Positions 16,993-25,790 of a stretch of DNA of 64,000 bases are shown one piece after another. Source of the stretch: Oceanospirillales bacterium (GTDB lineage: Bacteria > Pseudomonadota > Gammaproteobacteria > Pseudomonadales > Balneatricaceae); assembly GCA_018223185.1 (NCBI GenBank), contig JAAEYW010000014.1:35556-99555 (forward strand), given 5' to 3'. Position 1 is the stretch's first letter; each line of letters opens with the position of its first letter. Made by a program: the position numbers and the translations under genes. Below the pieces are notes generated by a model. That model was not told where the DNA came from and made no database searches. It saw nothing but the letters and a program-made list of their open reading frames with translations.

Positions 16993-17949
16993 CTAACCAC
17001 CCGCAATGGCGTCCAACAGCGCTTCATTCGTCGGGTATTTTTCCAGCAGTTCAACCAGTCTTCTGGCACCCTCGACGGGCTTAAGATGGGTAAGGCTTCT
17101 GCGCAACGTTCTGACCTTCTGCAGCTCGCCCGGACTCAGTAGTAGCTCTTCACGACGGGTGCTGCTTTTGGCAATATCCAGTGCGGGAAAAATCCGGTAG
17201 TTAGCGGCCTCACGTGACAGCACGATCTCCATGTTACCGGTGCCCTTGAACTCTTCAAATATAACCTGATCCATGCGGCTGCCAGTATCAACCAGAATGG
17301 TTGCCAGAATCGTCAGCGATCCGCCATTCTCGATCTTGCGGGCTGATCCGAACAACTTTCGCGGTATCTCAAGAGCTCTGGCATCAACACCGCCCGACAT
17401 TGTCCGGCCACTGCTCTTCTGTTCAGCATTATGGACCCGCGACAGTCGTGTGAGAGAGTCGATCACTATCATGACATCATGACCTTCCCCTGCTTCCCTG
17501 CGAGCCTTGTTGAGGAGTTCATCGGCCACCCGAACATGATGAGCATAGCTTTCATCTGAAGATGAAGCATGGACTTCAGCCGGAACGCTACGCTTAAAAT
17601 CAGTTACCTCTTCCGGTCGCTCATCAATGAGTAGTGCATACAGCTTTATCTCAGGATATGCCTGCCCCACCGCCTGACAGATATGCTTCAACATTGTGGA
17701 TTTGCCCGACCCCGGTGGCGCAACAATCAGCCCCCGTTGCCCCATACCGATGGGTGATATCAGGTCTATCGCCCGGGTGCTGAACTGCTGAGAGCCGTTT
17801 TCCAGGCGAATACAGGGCGAAGGATGGATGGCGACGCCATTCAGAAAACGTTTTTGCGGGTCACCCTCAAACTGATCCCTGACTATTTCATCGACAGGTT
17901 TGGCATCTGTAGTTCTTTTCACCTTCAGACTCAGTGTTTTTTTTGTCAT
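16993..17949 (-). CDS. Rho-like hexameric ATPase lacking the primary RNA-binding domain
   Basis: 318 aa homologous to the ATPase half of transcription terminator Rho (E. coli Rho has 419 aa). Walker A is APPGSGKST at residues 77-85; LLIDERPEEVTDFKRSVPAE, DSLTRLSRVHN, a Q-loop/R-loop-like region (ARALEIPRKLFGSARK) and EEFKGTGNMEIVLSR are all present. Only 76 residues precede Walker A versus about 177 in E. coli, so the N-terminal helix bundle and cold-shock RNA-binding domain are missing. Upstream in-frame stops show this is not a wrong start. Such short Rho paralogues usually coexist with a full rho elsewhere; the function is not established. Confidence 0.8.
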   Translation of the reverse strand: MTKKTLSLKVKRTTDAKPVDEIVRDQFEGDPQKRFLNGVAIHPSPCIRLENGSQQFSTRAIDLISPIGMGQRGLIVAPPGSGKSTMLKHICQAVGQAYPEIKLYALLIDERPEEVTDFKRSVPAEVHASSSDESYAHHVRVADELLNKARREAGEGHDVMIVIDSLTRLSRVHNAEQKSSGRTMSGGVDARALEIPRKLFGSARKIENGGSLTILATILVDTGSRMDQVIFEEFKGTGNMEIVLSREAANYRIFPALDIAKSSTRREELLLSPGELQKVRTLRRSLTHLKPVEGARRLVELLEKYPTNEALLDAIAGG

Positions 17950-18051
17950 GTTATCGGTTTATCTCTCTGGAAAATTCACGGTGTTCTGATCTGTTTACAG
18001 ATGTCTGATGAAACATTTTATATCAAAGGCTGACAGCCCATTGATGTACTG

Positions 18052-18747
18052 CTAATCGTGAGCTGAAAGCGCTGTAACTTCGGCCTGAGTCAGGCTGCGC
18101 CAATGACCACTATCGACATCAAGTTCCAGACTTCCTATGCGTTGACGATGCAGAGATTTAACTCTGTTACCGATGGCGAAAAACATCCGCTTCACCTGAT
18201 GAAAACGCCCTTCTGTCAGGGTTAACAACACCGTATAGGGATCAACAATGTGTAGTTTAGCCGGAAGTGTCAGACTGGACTCCCCCTGCAGCAGAATACC
18301 GTTCTCAAAACGTTTTGCGGCGTCAGACGATATGGGCTTAGACAACCGCACTTTATAGACCTTTTCGCAGCGGTTTTTAGGCGATGTCAGATTGAAAGAC
18401 CAGTGTCCGTCATCGGTAACCAGCACAAGGCCGGTAGTATCCGCATCCAGGCGTCCGGCGATGTGTAGTTCAGTCACTTGATCGACATCCAGCAGGTTGA
18501 GTACCGAAGGATATTTCTCATCCACGTTTGAGCAGATCATATCCATGGGTTTATGCAACACAAAATAGCGGAAAGGTCTGGTTGTTAATAATGCACCATC
18601 CAGCGTCACAACACTGTTCTTGTGAACCTGATGGGACACCGCAAGAACAACCGTTTCGTTGACGGCAACCCGACCACGCTCTATCAGGATCAGCGCTTCA
18701 GCCAACGTATAATGGGTGCTTTTACAGATAAATTTATCTAACCGCAT
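18052..18747 (-). CDS. rsuA: 16S rRNA pseudouridine(516) synthase RsuA-like
   Basis: 231 aa. It has an N-terminal S4 RNA-binding domain (MRLDKFICK...) and a catalytic domain with GRLDADTTGLVLVTDDG holding the catalytic aspartate, plus EGRFHQVKRMF near the end. It fits RsuA, which modifies U516 of 16S rRNA, or the closely related RluE/RluF class. The ATG at 18747 gives the family N-terminus; an in-frame GTG seven codons earlier (18768) has no properly spaced Shine-Dalgarno. The rho-like gene lies about 100 bp downstream on the same strand. Confidence 0.85.
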   Translation of the reverse strand: MRLDKFICKSTHYTLAEALILIERGRVAVNETVVLAVSHQVHKNSVVTLDGALLTTRPFRYFVLHKPMDMICSNVDEKYPSVLNLLDVDQVTELHIAGRLDADTTGLVLVTDDGHWSFNLTSPKNRCEKVYKVRLSKPISSDAAKRFENGILLQGESSLTLPAKLHIVDPYTVLLTLTEGRFHQVKRMFFAIGNRVKSLHRQRIGSLELDVDSGHWRSLTQAEVTALSAHD

Positions 18748-18801
18748 AACGTCAACTGATACCTGCACCTTCTTTCATGCTTAAAAGCGATCTTTAAATA
18801 C

Positions 18802-18825
18802 AAAAAAGAGCGCCAACGCGCTCTT
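18802..18825 (-). terminator. Rho-independent terminator of thrH
   Basis: On the minus strand: AAGAGCGC-GTTG-GCGCTCTT followed by T's. An 8-bp stem with a four-base loop, about 55 bp after the thrH stop. Confidence 0.8.
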
Positions 18826-18832
18826 AATCTTT

Positions 18833-18857
18833 TTCTGGCAAGTGGCGTAGCCACATC
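18833..18857 (+). repeat. REP-like palindromic unit
   Basis: TTCTGGCAAG with stem GTGGC/GCCAC, loop GTA, ending CATC. It is nearly identical to the second unit at 12526-12550, including the flanking CTTAATCTTTTT and TCTGACCAACTGGCAAC. It sits between the thrH stop and its terminator. Confidence 0.7.
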
Positions 18858-18877
18858 TGACCAACTGGCAACAGCTG

Positions 18878-19495
18878 TTAAAGAGACAGGTCGCGGTTGC
18901 TCGCTTTGATAAACTCGTTCTTCAGATCATCAAAGCTGTGCACCGCCGGAAACTGCGGAAACTCATCGATAACATTCTGCGGTGCATGAAACAATACACC
19001 CGCTTCAGCCTGAGTCAGCATGGTGGTGTCGTTGTAGGAATCACCCGCCGCGATAACACGGTAGTTAAGCAGCTGAAAAGCGCGTACAGACTGACGCTTA
19101 GGGTCTTTCTGACGCAGCGTGTAATCGGTAATACGACCGCTCTCATCCACTTCCAGTTTGTGACACAGCAGTGTCGGGTTACCCAGTTGCTTCATCAGAG
19201 GAGCAGCAAACTCATAGAACGTATCGGACAGAATAACGACCTGGAAACGCTCACGCAGCCAGTCGATAAACTCCCGGGCACCTTCCAGCGGAGAGAGGCG
19301 ATCAATGGTTGCCTGAATCTGAGGAAGTGTCAGACCGTGCTCATCCAGAATACGCAGACGCTGTTTCATCAGCACATCATAGTCAGGGATATCACGGGTA
19401 GTCGCTTTAAGCTCTTCAATTCCGGTTTCTTCAGCGAAAGCGATCCAGATCTCAGGGATCAGTACACCTTCCAGGTCAAGACATGCGAGTTCCAC
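18878..19495 (-). CDS. thrH: ThrH phosphoserine phosphatase / homoserine phosphotransferase
   Basis: 205-aa HAD-family enzyme. Motif I is DLEGVLIPE, with D7 as nucleophile and E9 in place of the usual second aspartate, a ThrH trait. Motif II is the serine in ILSDTF; motif III/IV is K plus AAGDSYNDTTM. In Pseudomonas ThrH dephosphorylates phosphoserine and can transfer the phosphate to homoserine, linking serine and threonine synthesis. Length is normal. A REP unit and a terminator follow. Confidence 0.93.
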   Translation of the reverse strand: MELACLDLEGVLIPEIWIAFAEETGIEELKATTRDIPDYDVLMKQRLRILDEHGLTLPQIQATIDRLSPLEGAREFIDWLRERFQVVILSDTFYEFAAPLMKQLGNPTLLCHKLEVDESGRITDYTLRQKDPKRQSVRAFQLLNYRVIAAGDSYNDTTMLTQAEAGVLFHAPQNVIDEFPQFPAVHSFDDLKNEFIKASNRDLSL

Positions 19496-19643
19496 AAGCG
19501 ACTCCTGTGTTTTTAGTTATTTAGCAAAAAACGCTATAAATTATGTGCGGCAGATTCTACCGGAATGACACACTGCTCAACAAGTAGCTATAGGCAGTGA
19601 TACTACCTTTTAGATCGATCATTAAATGTATTGATATAACGCA

Positions 19644-19940
19644 AGTAATCTCAGCATTGAGCTTCGTATCGCCAGAGGCATTGAATGCGATCGCTGGGCA
19701 GATGAACTCTACAGCAAACTGTAATCCACCCTTAGCGGCGACTATGATCAGCAATGGCAGCGCTATTTTTCAATGAAATTTGATGAGCAGATCCGCATGA
19801 AACATGACAATCTGTTCTTTGTCGGCGCGCAGATGAACAACCTCTACCGCTTTTTTGCAGCGCTTGAGGATCAGGAGGCTTTACATGTGGAAGCTGGAAC
19901 AGGAGTGTTGTTAACACATCAACGCCCCCTGTATTGCACG
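19644..19940 (+). pseudogene. possible gene remnant of unknown family
   Basis: A plus-strand frame with protein-like composition runs through one stop (TAA near 19722). It reads SNLSIELRIARG and DRWADELYSKL before the stop, and DYDQQWQRYFSMKFDEQ, RMKHDNLFFVGAQ and NLYRFFAALEDQEALHVEAG after it. No start with a ribosome-binding site and no family match. It fills the gap between thrH and a convergent LysR gene. It may be the tail of a lost gene; low confidence. Confidence 0.3.
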
Positions 19941-19968
19941 CACCAGCATTGGATAACGATTGGAAAAT

Positions 19969-20832
19969 TCATGCCCATTTTTCTGCAACATAATCGATAA
20001 ATGCCCGCACAACCGGCTGCTGATAACTGCGTGAGAGATAGACCGCCCAAACAGCCTGTTGCGGTAAATCAAAACACTCAGGCAAGGCTATTAATTCGCC
20101 GGAGCCGAGATAGTCTGCCGCTAAATCTGTCGGCAGACGGGCAACTCCCATCCCCGCTTTGGCGGCTTCCACCAGAGTCACCGCATCATTAACCCTGAGG
20201 GGCCCGGAAACGTCAACGTCTTCACCATTGGGAAATGACCAGACATGCTGATTAATATGCACCAGGCAGCGGTGTTGAGTGAGATCACGCACCTGCTGCG
20301 GTGTACCGTTTGACTCTAAATAGCCGGGTGAAGCACACACCACCATGCCAACATTCAGCAGCCGTCGGGCAATCAGATTTTCATCCGGCAGACCGGTATA
20401 ACGCAGCGCGATGTCGACTCGCTCATCCACCAGTTGTGCATTTTTATCTGACAGTAACAGCTGAAAACTCACTTTAGGGTGGATCTGGCTGAAATCAGCA
20501 ATCATCGGTAATAGCTGTGTTTGCCCCAGACCGATCGGCGCAGCAATACGGATATCCCCCACCAGCTCACGGGAATGCAGATGAGCGTTACTCTCCAGCT
20601 CGGCAGCGTCATTCAGAATACGCTCACATATTTTTAGCGCATCTTCCCCTGCAGTCGTCAAACTCACTCTTCGGGTCGTTCTGTGCAACAGCCGCACCTG
20701 CAACCAGTCTTCAAGCTCCTGCACATCCCTGGTCACACGGATTCGGGGAACATCCAGTTGTTCAGCAGCCTGGGTAAAACTGCCCACTGATGCGACCTCG
20801 ACGAAGCTGCGCATCGCCTCGAGTTTACTCAT
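19969..20832 (-). CDS. LysR family transcriptional regulator
   Basis: 287 aa. N-terminal helix-turn-helix (residues 1-60, MRSFVEVASVGSFTQAAEQL) and a C-terminal type-2 periplasmic-binding-like effector domain. Residues such as RRVSLTTAGEDAL and the AHPxG-like IRIAAPIGLG place it in the CrgA/DhcR-like group. It is divergent from an NAD(P)-binding oxidoreductase gene 117 bp away, its likely target. The intergenic DNA has dyads such as ACTAATAGACTAGT. The effector is unknown. Confidence 0.9.
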   Translation of the reverse strand: MSKLEAMRSFVEVASVGSFTQAAEQLDVPRIRVTRDVQELEDWLQVRLLHRTTRRVSLTTAGEDALKICERILNDAAELESNAHLHSRELVGDIRIAAPIGLGQTQLLPMIADFSQIHPKVSFQLLLSDKNAQLVDERVDIALRYTGLPDENLIARRLLNVGMVVCASPGYLESNGTPQQVRDLTQHRCLVHINQHVWSFPNGEDVDVSGPLRVNDAVTLVEAAKAGMGVARLPTDLAADYLGSGELIALPECFDLPQQAVWAVYLSRSYQQPVVRAFIDYVAEKWA

Positions 20833-20949
20833 ATATTAGTTCTCATAATGATACAAACATATTCAATATAACTTATTTATCCAATTAAACGTAACTAATA
20901 GACTAGTCATATTCGTTCATACACAACTTTAAATCTTAGGAGAATTAAT

Positions 20950-21585
20950 ATGAAACTAGCTATTTTAGGAGCCACTGGCTGGATCGGCTCAACAATTACG
21001 GCTGAAGCGCTGTCACGAGGACATGAGATTATCGGGCTGGCCCGGGATATTAATAAGTTGCCTGTAGAGATCACGGCAAAGCGAAGCTATGACATTCAGG
21101 GTGACAACGCGCTGAAAGATGCGATAGCCGGAGCTGATGCCCTGATCGTTGCTATTGGCGGGCGCGCTCTGGGTAATCATGAAATCGTCGCCGCCACCGC
21201 ACAGAAAATTCTGACAGAACTGGCTGACACAGATATTAATCAGTTAATCTGGGTTGGTGGTGCAGGATCATTAGAAGTCGCACCGGGTGTGGCGCTGCTA
21301 TCAGCACCTGGGTTTCCAGAAGAGTATAAAGCTGAAGCTATCGCCCAGGGTGAAGCATTAGCCGTTTTCAAAAACAGCAGTACATCAGTCAACTGGCACT
21401 ATGTCAGCCCCGCTGCAGAGATTTTTCCGGGTGAAAAGAGCGGACACTATCGTGTCGGGGGGGATCAGCTACTGACGGATGCTGAAGGTAACAGTAAGAT
21501 CAGTGTTCAGGATTACGCCTCAGGATTGCTGGATGAAGTGGAGTCTGACGCCCACCCGCAGCAGCGGATCGGTCTGGCGTACTGA
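20950..21585 (+). CDS. NAD(P)H-binding oxidoreductase (NmrA/SDR-like)
   Basis: 211 aa with the Rossmann motif GATGWIG at residues 8-14 and an extended-SDR layout (ADALIVAIGGRAL, LIWVGGAGSLEVAPG). It resembles YwnB/NmrA-like NAD(P)H-binding proteins without a known substrate. The ATG follows AGGAGAATTAAT. It is divergently linked to the LysR gene and probably controlled by it. An inverted repeat after the gene may end transcription. Confidence 0.85.
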   Translation: MKLAILGATGWIGSTITAEALSRGHEIIGLARDINKLPVEITAKRSYDIQGDNALKDAIAGADALIVAIGGRALGNHEIVAATAQKILTELADTDINQLIWVGGAGSLEVAPGVALLSAPGFPEEYKAEAIAQGEALAVFKNSSTSVNWHYVSPAAEIFPGEKSGHYRVGGDQLLTDAEGNSKISVQDYASGLLDEVESDAHPQQRIGLAY

Positions 21586-21597
21586 TCGCGCCTCTTT

Positions 21598-21632
21598 TAA
21601 AGCAGTTTTACGATCGGCGTAGAACTGCTTTA
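21598..21632. terminator. inverted repeat after the oxidoreductase gene
   Basis: TAAAGCAGTT (21598-21607) and AACTGCTTTA (21623-21632) form a 10-bp perfect stem with a 15-base loop. No strong T-run follows, so a terminator role is plausible but not certain. Confidence 0.45.
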
Positions 21633-21781
21633 GTTAAAAACACCCCTGAATTCCGGCACTCAACTCGACAAAGCCAAAAGCGATCAGCTTATCTAGACGA
21701 GTACCAATGACTTAAAAACAGTGCTGCTTCACAAGAGCTGCTCACAAGATCTGCCTCAGGTTGACAGGGGCTATCCGTCAA

Positions 21782-22387
21782 TCAGCTTTCCGCTTTGAAT
21801 TTAGGCACCACGCCTTCAAGACCAACTTCCAGCCGTGGGCGGTTTGCCTCTACTTCGGTCAATGCCTCGACCTCCTGCATAGTATTCATGCTACGGATAG
21901 CCAACTCCTGATACTGACGGGTACCGGATGCTTTCCAGTCGATCTCCTTATCTGACAGCTCTTTAATAACCCGGGCCGGGGAGCCTGCCACCAGCGTTCG
22001 TGCAGGCACATCCATCGACGCTTTGACAAACGACATCGCGGCCACAATGGCGGATTCACCTATAACAGCACCATCCATAATCACAGAGTTCATGCCCACC
22101 AGCGCATTTTTGCCGATCACACAACCGTGCAGTACCGCACCATGTCCGATGTGACCATCCTCTTCCACTACGGTGTCAGTTCCGGGGAAACCATGCATCA
22201 CGCAGGTATCCTGCAGATTAGCGCCTTTTTTAAGTTCCAGACGCCCGAAATCACCCCGCAGACAAGCCGCCGGGCCGACATAACAGCCAGGTCCGACAAT
22301 CACATCACCGATCAGAACGGCGGTTGGATGAACATAGGCAGTAGGGTCGACCACCGGAGTAATGCCATCAATTGAATATACTTTCAT
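21782..22387 (-). CDS. paaY: PaaY-like hexapeptide-repeat thioesterase / carbonic-anhydrase fold
   Basis: 201-aa left-handed beta-helix protein of the gamma carbonic anhydrase family. Histidines in HPTA, VMHG and [10 protein letters not shown] are candidate zinc ligands. Length and the C-terminal extension (after about residue 165) match PaaY/CaiE. In the phenylacetate pathway PaaY is a thioesterase that clears dead-end CoA adducts. No other paa gene is nearby, so the physiological role here is open. It is divergent from the bcr-like pump gene. Confidence 0.85.
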   Translation of the reverse strand: MKVYSIDGITPVVDPTAYVHPTAVLIGDVIVGPGCYVGPAACLRGDFGRLELKKGANLQDTCVMHGFPGTDTVVEEDGHIGHGAVLHGCVIGKNALVGMNSVIMDGAVIGESAIVAAMSFVKASMDVPARTLVAGSPARVIKELSDKEIDWKASGTRQYQELAIRSMNTMQEVEALTEVEANRPRLEVGLEGVVPKFKAES

Positions 22388-22580
22388 GATGCTATTCCAT
22401 CTTTATGAATGAGCGAAAAATGTGTGTAGGTGTTACTTTAACGGATATAAATATACAGGAATACCCCTATATTATTTTGCACGAAAGATAGTTAACTTGC
22501 TAACTAATTTAGCCTGTCAGAGTGACTGCTGTTACTGCCTGAAGTTAATTATTGATTTAAGTATAGAATACTGAGACCGG

Positions 22581-23774
22581 ATGTTCAGACCCAACTCAAC
22601 CGCTGTAATTATTACACTGGCCGCTGCAGTGGCACTCGGCCCGTTATCCACGGATATGTACCTGCCCAGCTTGCCAGGACTGACCCGGGTATTTGATACG
22701 TCGGTTGACCGGGTACAGGTTACCCTGTCTGTCTTTCTCTATGGCTTTGCCTTTGCGCAACTGATTTATGGACCGATGGCAGATCGATTTGGCAGAAAGC
22801 CCGTTATGCTTGGCGGCCTGCTGCTGTTTATCCTGTCTTCAATTGGCTGCGCCCTCTCAACAACAATTGAGCAACTGATACTATTCCGGTTTCTACAGGC
22901 CCTGGGAGCCTGTGGCGGTCCCGTCCTCGGACGGACGATGGTCCGTGATATCCATGGACCGGTCAATGCGGCGAAAGTACTTTCGATGATGGGCAGTATT
23001 ATGGCTCTGGCACCGGCCGTTGCTCCGGTTATCGGGGGTTATATGGTCGCGCTGTTTGAATGGACTTCAACCTTTATCTTTCTCTGTATCTACGCCATCG
23101 CCGCGGCCCTGTTGATTGCATTTAAAGTGCCGGAATCCCTGGCGCCGGAAAACCGAAGTTCCCTCAGGCCGTTAACCATACTCAATAATTTTGCAACGCT
23201 GCTGAAACATCGTCAATATCTGGGCTATTCACTGTGTTGCAGTTTTATATTTTCAGGCCTGTTTGCCTTTCTGTCAGGTGCCCCTTTTGTTCTGATTGAT
23301 TACTTCCAGGTGCCTGCCGAGCACAGCGGCATCTTCTATGCGATAGCCTCCTGCGGGTTTCTCACCGGCACGGTCATCGCTCATCGAACCGGCACAGGTG
23401 TCGGCATCAACGGGATACTGAGACGCGGAACAACGGTTTCTGTACTGGCAGGTGTGGCGATGCTGCTGCCTGCGCTGATGGATATTCATAATCTTTGGAT
23501 TACTGCACTGACTCAGGTTGTCTACATGGTCGGTGTTGGCATGGTGATGCCTCAGGCAATGGCAGGGGCGCTCGCCCCGTTCGCAACGATTGCTGGCACC
23601 GCCTCCTCACTGCTGGGTTTTATCCAGTCAATCAGTGCCGCCAGTGTCGGAATGCTGGTGGGTCATTATCACAGCGGGACACCAACGACGATGGCAGTGA
23701 GTATCGCCACAATGGCAATGCTCTCCCTGCTGTCATTCGTTTTACTGGTGAAACCCCAGGCAATCAGGGCATAA
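22581..23774 (+). CDS. Bcr/CflA family multidrug efflux MFS transporter
   Basis: 397-aa inner-membrane transporter with twelve predicted helices. The N-terminus LGPLSTDMYLPSLP (motif D1 of the DHA1 Bcr/CflA group) and the loop GPMADRFGRKPVML (MFS motif A) are clear, with motif C (GPVLGRTMVRD region) further on. Members export drugs such as bicyclomycin or chloramphenicol, or sulfonamides; the substrate here is unknown. The start has only a weak GAGACCGG ribosome site. Confidence 0.93.
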   Translation: MFRPNSTAVIITLAAAVALGPLSTDMYLPSLPGLTRVFDTSVDRVQVTLSVFLYGFAFAQLIYGPMADRFGRKPVMLGGLLLFILSSIGCALSTTIEQLILFRFLQALGACGGPVLGRTMVRDIHGPVNAAKVLSMMGSIMALAPAVAPVIGGYMVALFEWTSTFIFLCIYAIAAALLIAFKVPESLAPENRSSLRPLTILNNFATLLKHRQYLGYSLCCSFIFSGLFAFLSGAPFVLIDYFQVPAEHSGIFYAIASCGFLTGTVIAHRTGTGVGINGILRRGTTVSVLAGVAMLLPALMDIHNLWITALTQVVYMVGVGMVMPQAMAGALAPFATIAGTASSLLGFIQSISAASVGMLVGHYHSGTPTTMAVSIATMAMLSLLSFVLLVKPQAIRA

Positions 23775-23885
23775 ATACAGACTGTCACCTGCACCTCAAT
23801 TAGCGTAGCCAAAAAATTAATAAGGGTATATCCTTACTGGCTTTGATTGTCGGGGTTGCTTCAACAGACGGCTTAAGCCTCGCTC

Positions 23886-23975
23886 AATCACCCTATTCAG
23901 CTACTGATTTAAGAGCTTATTTAAGTGCTGATTTAACTGTTGATTTAAGTACATGTCTAAGCACTGATTTTGTTG
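23886..23975 (+). repeat. degenerate ATTTAAGT-type tandem repeat
   Basis: Four or five loosely repeated units of about 17-18 bp containing TGATTTAA or a variant (ACTGATTTAAGAGC, GCTGATTTAACTG, GTTGATTTAAGTAC, CACTGATTTTG). It lies in the leader of the isochorismatase-like gene and contains no supported ORF. Confidence 0.4.
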
Positions 23976-23984
23976 GAGAATTTT

Positions 23985-24530
23985 ATGTTGATCTATCCAA
24001 ACTCGTCCTGCCTTCTGGTTGTCGATATTCAGGAAAAGCTGGTTCCGGCGGTGCATGAGAGTGAAGCCCTGATTACCAATGTCCGCTGGCTCGCAGAGGT
24101 TGCCAAACTGGCCGGAGTGCCTGTTCTCACCTCCGAACAATATCCCAAAGGACTCGGGCGTACCGTGCCCGAACTGCTTGATGTCTTACCTGAAGATGGC
24201 TTTATGGAGAAGCTGCATTTCTCCTGTATGTCAGACCCTGGCTGTAATGAGAAGATCAACAGCATTCGTCCCAACCAGGTTGTTATTGTCGGCATGGAGG
24301 CACACGTGTGCGTCATGCAGACCGCCATTCAGATTAAACAACAGGCACGTGAGGTGTATGTCGTCGCCGATGCGGTCTCTTCACGCAACCCGGCCGATAA
24401 AGCGATGGCACTGGAACGGATGCGCCACTGTGGCATCCACATTGTCACCAAAGAGATGGTTGGTTTCGAGTGGATACAGCAGTCCGGAACACCCGAATTC
24501 AAAGAGTTCAGCACAAAGTATTTGCGCTGA
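23985..24530 (+). CDS. isochorismatase-family cysteine hydrolase
   Basis: 181 aa. The catalytic triad is readable as D14 (VVDIQEKL), K76 (MEKLHFSC) and C109 (EAHVCVMQTA), with a cis-peptide-like GMEAH before the cysteine. It is closest in shape to the YcaC-like hydrolases, whose natural substrates are unknown. The ATG at 23985 sits seven bases after TTGGAG; an in-frame start five codons upstream (23970) has no site. Confidence 0.88.
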   Translation: MLIYPNSSCLLVVDIQEKLVPAVHESEALITNVRWLAEVAKLAGVPVLTSEQYPKGLGRTVPELLDVLPEDGFMEKLHFSCMSDPGCNEKINSIRPNQVVIVGMEAHVCVMQTAIQIKQQAREVYVVADAVSSRNPADKAMALERMRHCGIHIVTKEMVGFEWIQQSGTPEFKEFSTKYLR

Positions 24531-24612
24531 AGAGTCCGGCTTAAAACGCTTTAGCAATAAAACTGCTTTACCACTGAAAAGCTCTTTGCTGATATCTTTG
24601 CTGATAAAAGGC

Positions 24613-25527
24613 TCAGAGCTTTATCTTTTCAGACAGCTCGTCCGCTGACCCCAGAATAATATCCACCAGGCTCCGGGCTGCCGTCGATAGCGGATAGCGC
24701 TTGCGCGTGACGACCCCCACCGGGCGCGACATAACCGGTGTGTCCAGTTCCCGGCAAACAGCCCCCAGTTCCCGCATCTGCTGAATACAGAGAGAGGGCA
24801 CTGCGCTCACCCCCAGATCGGTTGCCACCATTCTGCCGATGGTTGCCAGCTGATGAGTTTCAAATTCCGGTGACACCTGCATCCCCAACTGACGCAGTTT
24901 AGCTTCGATCAGCAAACGGATACTGGAGGGCCGCTGCAGGGCGATGAAGTCATTCTTCAATAACGCCTGCCACGATACATGAGTGAGCGCTGTCAACGGG
25001 TGATCAGGATGAACAACCGCGACAAAGCGGTCATCGAACAGTGACGTGAAGGCCAGGTCTTCAGAGCGGCCGGGATCAAAGGTGATACCGACTTCAACCT
25101 GACCATTGCGAACCATGTCGACCACATCCTCAGCGATTACGTCATTTACGGTTACGCTGACATTGGGATAGAGGGCGCGGTACTGACTGATTATTCCCGG
25201 CAACAAACTACTGGCAAATGATGGCATCGCAGCCAGTACAACCCGCCCCCGATTCAGTGCAAAGCGCTGATTAAGATCATCCAGTGCCGTTTCACAGTCC
25301 TGCAGAATTTTCTGCGCAACCGGATAAAACTCCTCCCCCTCGGGCGTCAGCGCGATCGCCCGGGTGGTGCGACTGAATAGCGCTCCGCCCACCTCCTCTT
25401 CCAGGTTTTTAATCGCAATGCTCAGCGCAGGCTGAGACAGATGCACCTGAACGCACGCCTCAGTAAAACTCTGGGTGCGGGCAACTGCAACGAACGCTCT
25501 GAGCTGTTTCAGGGTGATATTGACCAT
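24613..25527 (-). CDS. LysR family transcriptional regulator
   Basis: 304 aa from the ATG at 25527 (MVNITLKQLRAFVAVARTQS); a start five codons upstream (25542) is possible. The HTH spans about residues 5-62, and the effector domain contains VSVTVNDVIAEDVVDMVRNG. It is divergent from the CoA-transferase genes with 263 bp between. The A/T-rich interval (for example TTTGCTAAATAATA near 25645-25660) probably holds its operator and the scoA promoter. It likely activates the CoA-transferase operon (inference from position). Confidence 0.9.
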   Translation of the reverse strand: MVNITLKQLRAFVAVARTQSFTEACVQVHLSQPALSIAIKNLEEEVGGALFSRTTRAIALTPEGEEFYPVAQKILQDCETALDDLNQRFALNRGRVVLAAMPSFASSLLPGIISQYRALYPNVSVTVNDVIAEDVVDMVRNGQVEVGITFDPGRSEDLAFTSLFDDRFVAVVHPDHPLTALTHVSWQALLKNDFIALQRPSSIRLLIEAKLRQLGMQVSPEFETHQLATIGRMVATDLGVSAVPSLCIQQMRELGAVCRELDTPVMSRPVGVVTRKRYPLSTAARSLVDIILGSADELSEKIKL

Positions 25528-25790
25528 TTTCCTGTTATCCAACCGATCATATTAAAACGATATGTTATGTCTGATGCCTGACGGATTTAGCGGGCTTACA
25601 CCAGAACTACATATAAACAAAATTTATAAATAGTTTAAATCATTAAATTTGCTAAATAATACCCCCTATATGAGACTTAACGTATTCGTTACTCAGGTAT
25701 CTGGTGTTCCGGGAACGGAACTGTCCCAGCCAGATACCACCCTCAAATGAAGACCCCAATAAAAAGAACTGAAATTGCGGAGTTGCACAC

